A stretch of 64,000 nucleotides of DNA from Companilactobacillus huachuanensis (lineage in GTDB: Bacteria; Bacillota; Bacilli; Lactobacillales; Lactobacillaceae). The notes below the pieces were generated by a model. It was not told where the DNA came from. It saw only the letters and a program-made list of their open reading frames with translations, and did no database searches. Both the position numbers and the translations under genes were made by a program. Every line of letters starts with the position of its first letter. Position 1 is the stretch's first letter. The stretch covers positions 27,990 through 91,989 of the forward strand of contig NZ_BJDF01000013.1 of NCBI RefSeq assembly GCF_005404815.1, given 5' to 3'. Positions 60,827-64,000 of this stretch are shown piece by piece.

Positions 60827-60899
60827 TCCGGTTTAGCTCAGTTGGTAGAGCACCTGACTGTTAATCAGGTTGTCGTCAGTTCGAGTCTGACAACCGGAG
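60827..60899 (+). tRNA. tRNA-Asn (GTT)
   Basis: A 73-base cloverleaf: acceptor TCCGGTT/AACCGGA, D-arm GCTCAGTTGGTAGAGC, anticodon stem CCTGA/TCAGG with loop CTGTTAA, and T-arm GTCAG-TTCGAGT-CTGAC. CCA is not encoded. Confidence 0.95.
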
Positions 60900-60933
60900 T
60901 TGAAAATACTTAGGATTACCTAGGTGTCAAATA

Positions 60934-60967
60934 AATTACATCTAGTTCATAGGAATTAGGTGTAATT
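60934..60967 (+). terminator. Terminator after tRNA-Asn
   Basis: AATTACATCTA / TAGGTGTAATT followed by T-rich sequence. Confidence 0.8.
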
Positions 60968-60977
60968 TTTTTGTTAA

Positions 60978-61050
60978 GCCGTGTTAGCTCAGTTGGTAGA
61001 GCATCGGTATCGTAAACCGGCGGTCACAGGTTCGACTCCTGCACACGGCA
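60978..61050 (+). tRNA. tRNA-Thr (CGT), probable integration site
   Basis: A 73-base cloverleaf: acceptor GCCGTGT/ACACGGC, anticodon stem TCGGT/ACCGG with loop ATCGTAA (anticodon CGT), and T-arm CACAGG-TTCGACT-CCTGC... pairing. An integrase gene points towards its 3' end, so this tRNA is the likely attachment site of the downstream element. Confidence 0.93.
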
Positions 61051-61073
61051 TTTTGTTGGTTTCATAAAATTTC

Positions 61074-61117
61074 AAAAAGGGCTTTAATCGTTGATACTAG
61101 CGGTTTTAGCCTTTTTT
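61074..61117 (+). terminator. Terminator after tRNA-Thr
   Basis: AAGGGCTTTAATCG / CGGTTTTAGCCTT followed by T7. Confidence 0.75.
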
Positions 61118-61151
61118 TATTTTGCCCATTTTGTACAAAAATGCAGACGAG

Positions 61152-61171
61152 TTAGCACTCCATTTAGCACT
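61152..61171. repeat. Short direct repeat near the attachment region
   Basis: TTAGCACT occurs at 61152-61159 and 61164-61171, 12 bases apart, between tRNA-Thr and the integrase. It could be an integrase or excisionase arm site. Confidence 0.35.
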
Positions 61172-61202
61172 ATTAAAAAAGTGTTCACGATTAGTGAACA
61201 CT

Positions 61203-62320
61203 TTACTTAAAAACGCCGTTAATCTTGCTGTTCTCATCGTTAAGGGTAGCTTCCATCAAATGTGAGTAGACCTTTAAAGTTAGTTCGGGATTAGCATGAC
61301 CAATCCTTCGAGAAATATAAAGAAGACTAAATCTATTAGCAAACAGATAGGAGACGTGTGTATGTCTTAAGTCATGAAATCTAATTTGTTTTTTATTTTA
61401 CATTTGTCTAAAGTTTCTTTCAGCATTTTATTGCATGCCGTGTTTGATGGAAGCTCTCGATGTGAATTTCTAAAAACAAAATTATGCTTATTCACATATT
61501 TAATTCGTTCGAAATATTCAGTTTGCTCTTTTTTTAATTCAGCCAATCTGATTATAATTGATTCAGAAATTTTGATAGTTCTGTAAGATGATTTTGTCTT
61601 AGTGGACTTTAATTTTTTAGTTTGAATTGAATAGGCTTTATCAAAAGTAACAGTATTGTCATCAAAGTTTACGCAATCCCAAGTTAACGCAGCAGATTCC
61701 TCATAACGAGCGCCACTTTCACATACGAAGTAAATCTCAAATAATGATGTATTTTTAAAGTTTGCATGTTTTTTAGCGTATTCGATTAAAGTTTCAAAGT
61801 CTTTTTTTTCTAAATACTTTTCTTGACTTGCCCGGGTTGGCTTTCCGGCTATTAATCGAACGTTTCTAGTGAAATCTTTATAGATTATTTGCTCATCAAT
61901 TGCTTCGAGGCACATTGCTCTTATATATGAATTGACTCTTGTTACAGTTGCTTTAGCATGCTTTTGACCGTATTCATTTATAAATTGCTGATATTCACTT
62001 TTAGTTACATCGATTAAACATTCATCTTTGAAAAATTCTTCTATTAAATTGCCAGTATTTTCATATCGGTTCATTGTTCCAATTGAAACATCAGTAACTC
62101 TAAAGGTTTCATACCAATTAATAAAATAATCAATGAAACTAATATCTCTTTTTGATAGATCAGTTCTATCTTTGCCTAATTCGAGTTTTCTTGACCATTC
62201 ATTAGCTTGGATTTTAGTATTGAAGTTATTCGTTTTTTGCTTAAATTTTCCATCAGAAGAGTTCTTGTAAGAAACTCTTGCTTGCCATTTACCACTTTTT
62301 AATTTAATTATTGACGCCAT
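61203..62320 (-). pseudogene. int: Tyrosine-recombinase integrase, frameshifted before its active site
   Basis: The N-terminal SAM-like domain (AP2-type MASIIKLKSGKWQARVSYKN and core-binding region) and the first catalytic part are intact. The first catalytic Arg is in CESGARYEESAALTW (about residue 210). The frame breaks at about 61370-61380, after KNKLDF, and stops at 61367. In the next frame the message continues HDLRHTHVSYLFANRF, then ISRRIGHANPELTLKVYSHL, to a TAA at 61203-61205. These carry the H-x-x-R, H and Tyr residues. One base is missing in GATTTCATGAC. Start ATG 62320 follows AGGAAGG. A terminator (61176-61207) overlaps the end. The intact enzyme would be about 372 residues, normal for Tn916/phage integrases. 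Confidence 0.85.
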
Positions 62321-62432
62321 AGCTGTCAATTCCTTCCTAATTTACCAGTAGAAACTGATATTTTTATATATTTTATAAGTCTTTTGGGGCACATATGTTC
62401 TTTTGGCGTTAAAAATAAAAAGCCAATTGAGG

Positions 62433-63197
62433 CTAATTGTAAAAATTATGAATTGTTGGGGCTTTTTGAAGAATTGTTTGTCCCTGATATAATTCTTGGC
62501 CTAAACCATTTGTATTACTGTCATAGAGATAAACGGTAGTAATTCTATTTTGAGTATCATCAACACGAAGTAGAGTACCATAATCGGTGGTCCATGCGTA
62601 TGTCATTCCTTGACCATCAATATATTTCGAGGCATAAGCTGATCCAACCAATTTTTGAACAGATTCAGCGTCTTTTGTGCCAAACCTTTTTGCAAAAGCT
62701 TTCAATTTTTCCGGTTTGTCTCGTTGAATAGCAGCATTTTTAATGTTATCAGGTGTACCATCGTATAATTTTCCGTTTGAGAAAGTTAATTTATCCTTAC
62801 CATATTCGAGATTGCCTAAGAGTGATTCAGAAGTTGGTTTACCTAAAATGTCTTCAACTTCTTTTTTAGTCATTCCCAACGTAATTAAATTAAAATTCCA
62901 ATCTCTTACTTTGGCCTTTGTAGAAGGGGTGGTTGTAACTTCATTTTTTTTATTCGGAGATTTCTTCACTGACTTATCGTTCTTTTTTGCTTTATATGTT
63001 CTAGCCTTGTTCTTAGAAGCTTTTCCTTTTTTTTCATTGGTTGTTTGGGCACTTGTACTATTATCATTTTTTACGGGGTCGATAATGTTTCCAATTCCAC
63101 CAATAATAAAAATAGCGATAATCAACCAAAACCACCATTTTTTATAGGGTGGTTTTTTACGTTTTTTTTGACGAGAGATTCTACTATTATTCTGCAT
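62433..63197 (-). CDS. Membrane-anchored hypothetical protein with SmpA/OmlA-like motif
   Basis: A 254-residue protein. A basic N-terminus, one membrane helix (WWFWLIIAIFIIGGIGNII, about 25-43), a Lys/Ser/Thr-rich linker (about 45-95) and an outer domain are visible. The outer domain begins FNLITLGMTKKEVEDILGKPTS, which resembles the SmpA/OmlA/BamE-like fold of short exported proteins. It starts four bases after the stop of the gene upstream, with GGGGAT inside that gene's end, so the two are coupled. It lies in the integrated element; function unknown. Confidence 0.6.
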   Translation of the reverse strand: MQNNSRISRQKKRKKPPYKKWWFWLIIAIFIIGGIGNIIDPVKNDNSTSAQTTNEKKGKASKNKARTYKAKKNDKSVKKSPNKKNEVTTTPSTKAKVRDWNFNLITLGMTKKEVEDILGKPTSESLLGNLEYGKDKLTFSNGKLYDGTPDNIKNAAIQRDKPEKLKAFAKRFGTKDAESVQKLVGSAYASKYIDGQGMTYAWTTDYGTLLRVDDTQNRITTVYLYDSNTNGLGQELYQGQTILQKAPTIHNFYN

Positions 63198-63201
63198 AAC
63201 A

Positions 63202-63870
63202 CTATCCCCAATATCTATTGTTTTGTTGATAAATGTAAAATTCTAAATAATCTTTTAATTCTAAAATGTAATTTTTCCCATCACCAAAAAACAAAATTGT
63301 GCTATCGCTTGCAACCGGATTCACATCTGTTTGACCATTTATAATCAGGTTTAAGTAGCCAGGTTTTAATGTTACATCTTTGAAATTGATACCGGTTATT
63401 TGGTTTAAGTTAATTATGATTTCTCTATTTTTTAAAGAAATACGGTCACATTTTATTTTTAATAGATTATTTTCCAATACAACTTCCGTTAAAAAGGGTT
63501 CCGTGTAAGCAAAATGTGTGTGAACCAAATTATTACCATTATTGTAATAATAGACAGGTAGATTTTCGCTTTTTAGCATTCTACTCAATTGATTAGCTTG
63601 CATAGCATTTTTTCTGGATTGTCTTTTCAACGTAGAACCATGCATAAATTCTAAGAAAAAAATTATTGTCATTATTATATAAACTATCAGCAGAAATAAG
63701 CTTGCTTTCCAATTAGTAGTGTGGAAACTAACTAAGGCGATAATAATACCCATAGCTGAGGAAAAGAGCATAAATCCACCAATTATATGATGAATATTTC
63801 CTCGTTTATTTTTTTTAAAGGAATCATTAGTCATTCTTTTTAAATTTCTCAATGATTGAATATTGTTCAT
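63202..63870 (-). CDS. Membrane protein with PH-like C-terminal domain
   Basis: A 222-residue protein. Two membrane helices (about 22-45 and 50-75) are followed by a beta-rich domain (about 95-222) that looks like a bacterial PH-type domain (LKIKCDRISLKNREIIINLNQITGI is within it, about 135-160). I cannot name a specific family. ATG 63870 follows GGGGGAAAG; the frame extends 12 codons upstream without support. It is the first gene of a two-gene unit in the integrated element. From 63871 to the window end I see only AT-rich DNA. Confidence 0.55.
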   Translation of the reverse strand: MNNIQSLRNLKRMTNDSFKKNKRGNIHHIIGGFMLFSSAMGIIIALVSFHTTNWKASLFLLIVYIIMTIIFFLEFMHGSTLKRQSRKNAMQANQLSRMLKSENLPVYYYNNGNNLVHTHFAYTEPFLTEVVLENNLLKIKCDRISLKNREIIINLNQITGINFKDVTLKPGYLNLIINGQTDVNPVASDSTILFFGDGKNYILELKDYLEFYIYQQNNRYWG

Positions 63871-64000
63871 AATACTTTCCCCCAAAAGAAAAATATTTAA
63901 TGGCAAATTTTATAATCAAGTTAGCCACTTGAAAAAAATTGAATAAAAAAACACCAAGACGAAAAAATCAGGTATCATTGGAGTTCCGACACTAACAATG

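Noticed and set aside
61150..61175. Second attachment site (attR) of the tRNA-Thr element
   Set aside because: I found no second copy of the tRNA 3' end within the window; the element probably extends beyond it.
63930..64000. Start of an insertion sequence at the right edge
   Set aside because: No transposase frame or terminal repeat can be seen in the 70 bases left.

Overview
The window looks like the chromosome of a low-GC Gram-positive lactic acid bacterium of the family Lactobacillaceae. The evidence is an AT-rich composition, strong AGGAGG-type ribosome binding sites, WxL and SLAP-domain surface proteins, an alsS/budA acetoin pathway, phenolic acid decarboxylase with PadR, and T-box and lysine-riboswitch leaders. 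A Companilactobacillus-like species is my best guess, but nothing here proves the genus.

Layout. 1-2.3 kb: end of an alpha/beta hydrolase, structured repeats and an EamA exporter. 2.3-6.2 kb: a four-gene AT-rich cassette (DprA/SLOG-like protein, sce7726-type nuclease-like protein, sce7725/beta-protein family, zinc-ribbon RES protein), the best candidate here for an undescribed defence system. 6.2-12.7 kb: alsS-budA with a divergent MarR regulator, a DtxR-fold protein whose metal ligands look lost, a Usp protein and the Mn transporter MntH. 12.8-18.4 kb: SLAP surface protein, deformylase-like protein, GT8, an RHH/SPFH pair and padC-padR. 18.7-29.3 kb: a Wzx/Wzy exopolysaccharide cluster with a tyrosine kinase/phosphatase module, UDP-galactopyranose mutase and an LCP ligase. 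30.0-33.5 kb: a second, synthase-type polysaccharide operon (degenerate GGDEF protein, 50-residue membrane protein, processive GT2, GH8). 33.7-35.7 kb: LexA-controlled Y-family polymerase operon. 35.8-38.2 kb: ArsR sensor and metal P-type ATPase. 38.9-44.2 kb: purine permease, NAD-binding protein, flavodoxin-like protein, Tpx and GNAT. 44.2-53.7 kb: a WxL locus with three DUF916/DUF3324 paralogues and two BspA/SLAP surface proteins. 53.8-59 kb: TetR and its likely target, an Mga-like gene broken by one in-frame stop, and a riboswitch-controlled lysine permease. 59-61 kb: T-box, serS, tRNA-Asn, tRNA-Thr. 61.2 kb to the end: an integrated element at tRNA-Thr whose integrase is frameshifted.

The most striking non-coding feature is a family of about 190-bp GC-rich multi-hairpin repeats, with 13 recognisable copies plus at least two fragments. 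They are scattered in both orientations between genes. Paired arms change together between copies, so the folded structure rather than the sequence seems to be kept. One subtype carries AT-rich flanks ending in short inverted repeats (about 310 bp in all), like a MITE.

Several regulator and target pairs can be read from dyad operators: MarR/alsS, PadR/padC, ArsR/P-type ATPase, TetR/small membrane protein, LexA/umuC, and perhaps RHH/EPS. All statements come from reading the sequence by eye; no database search or folding program was run.
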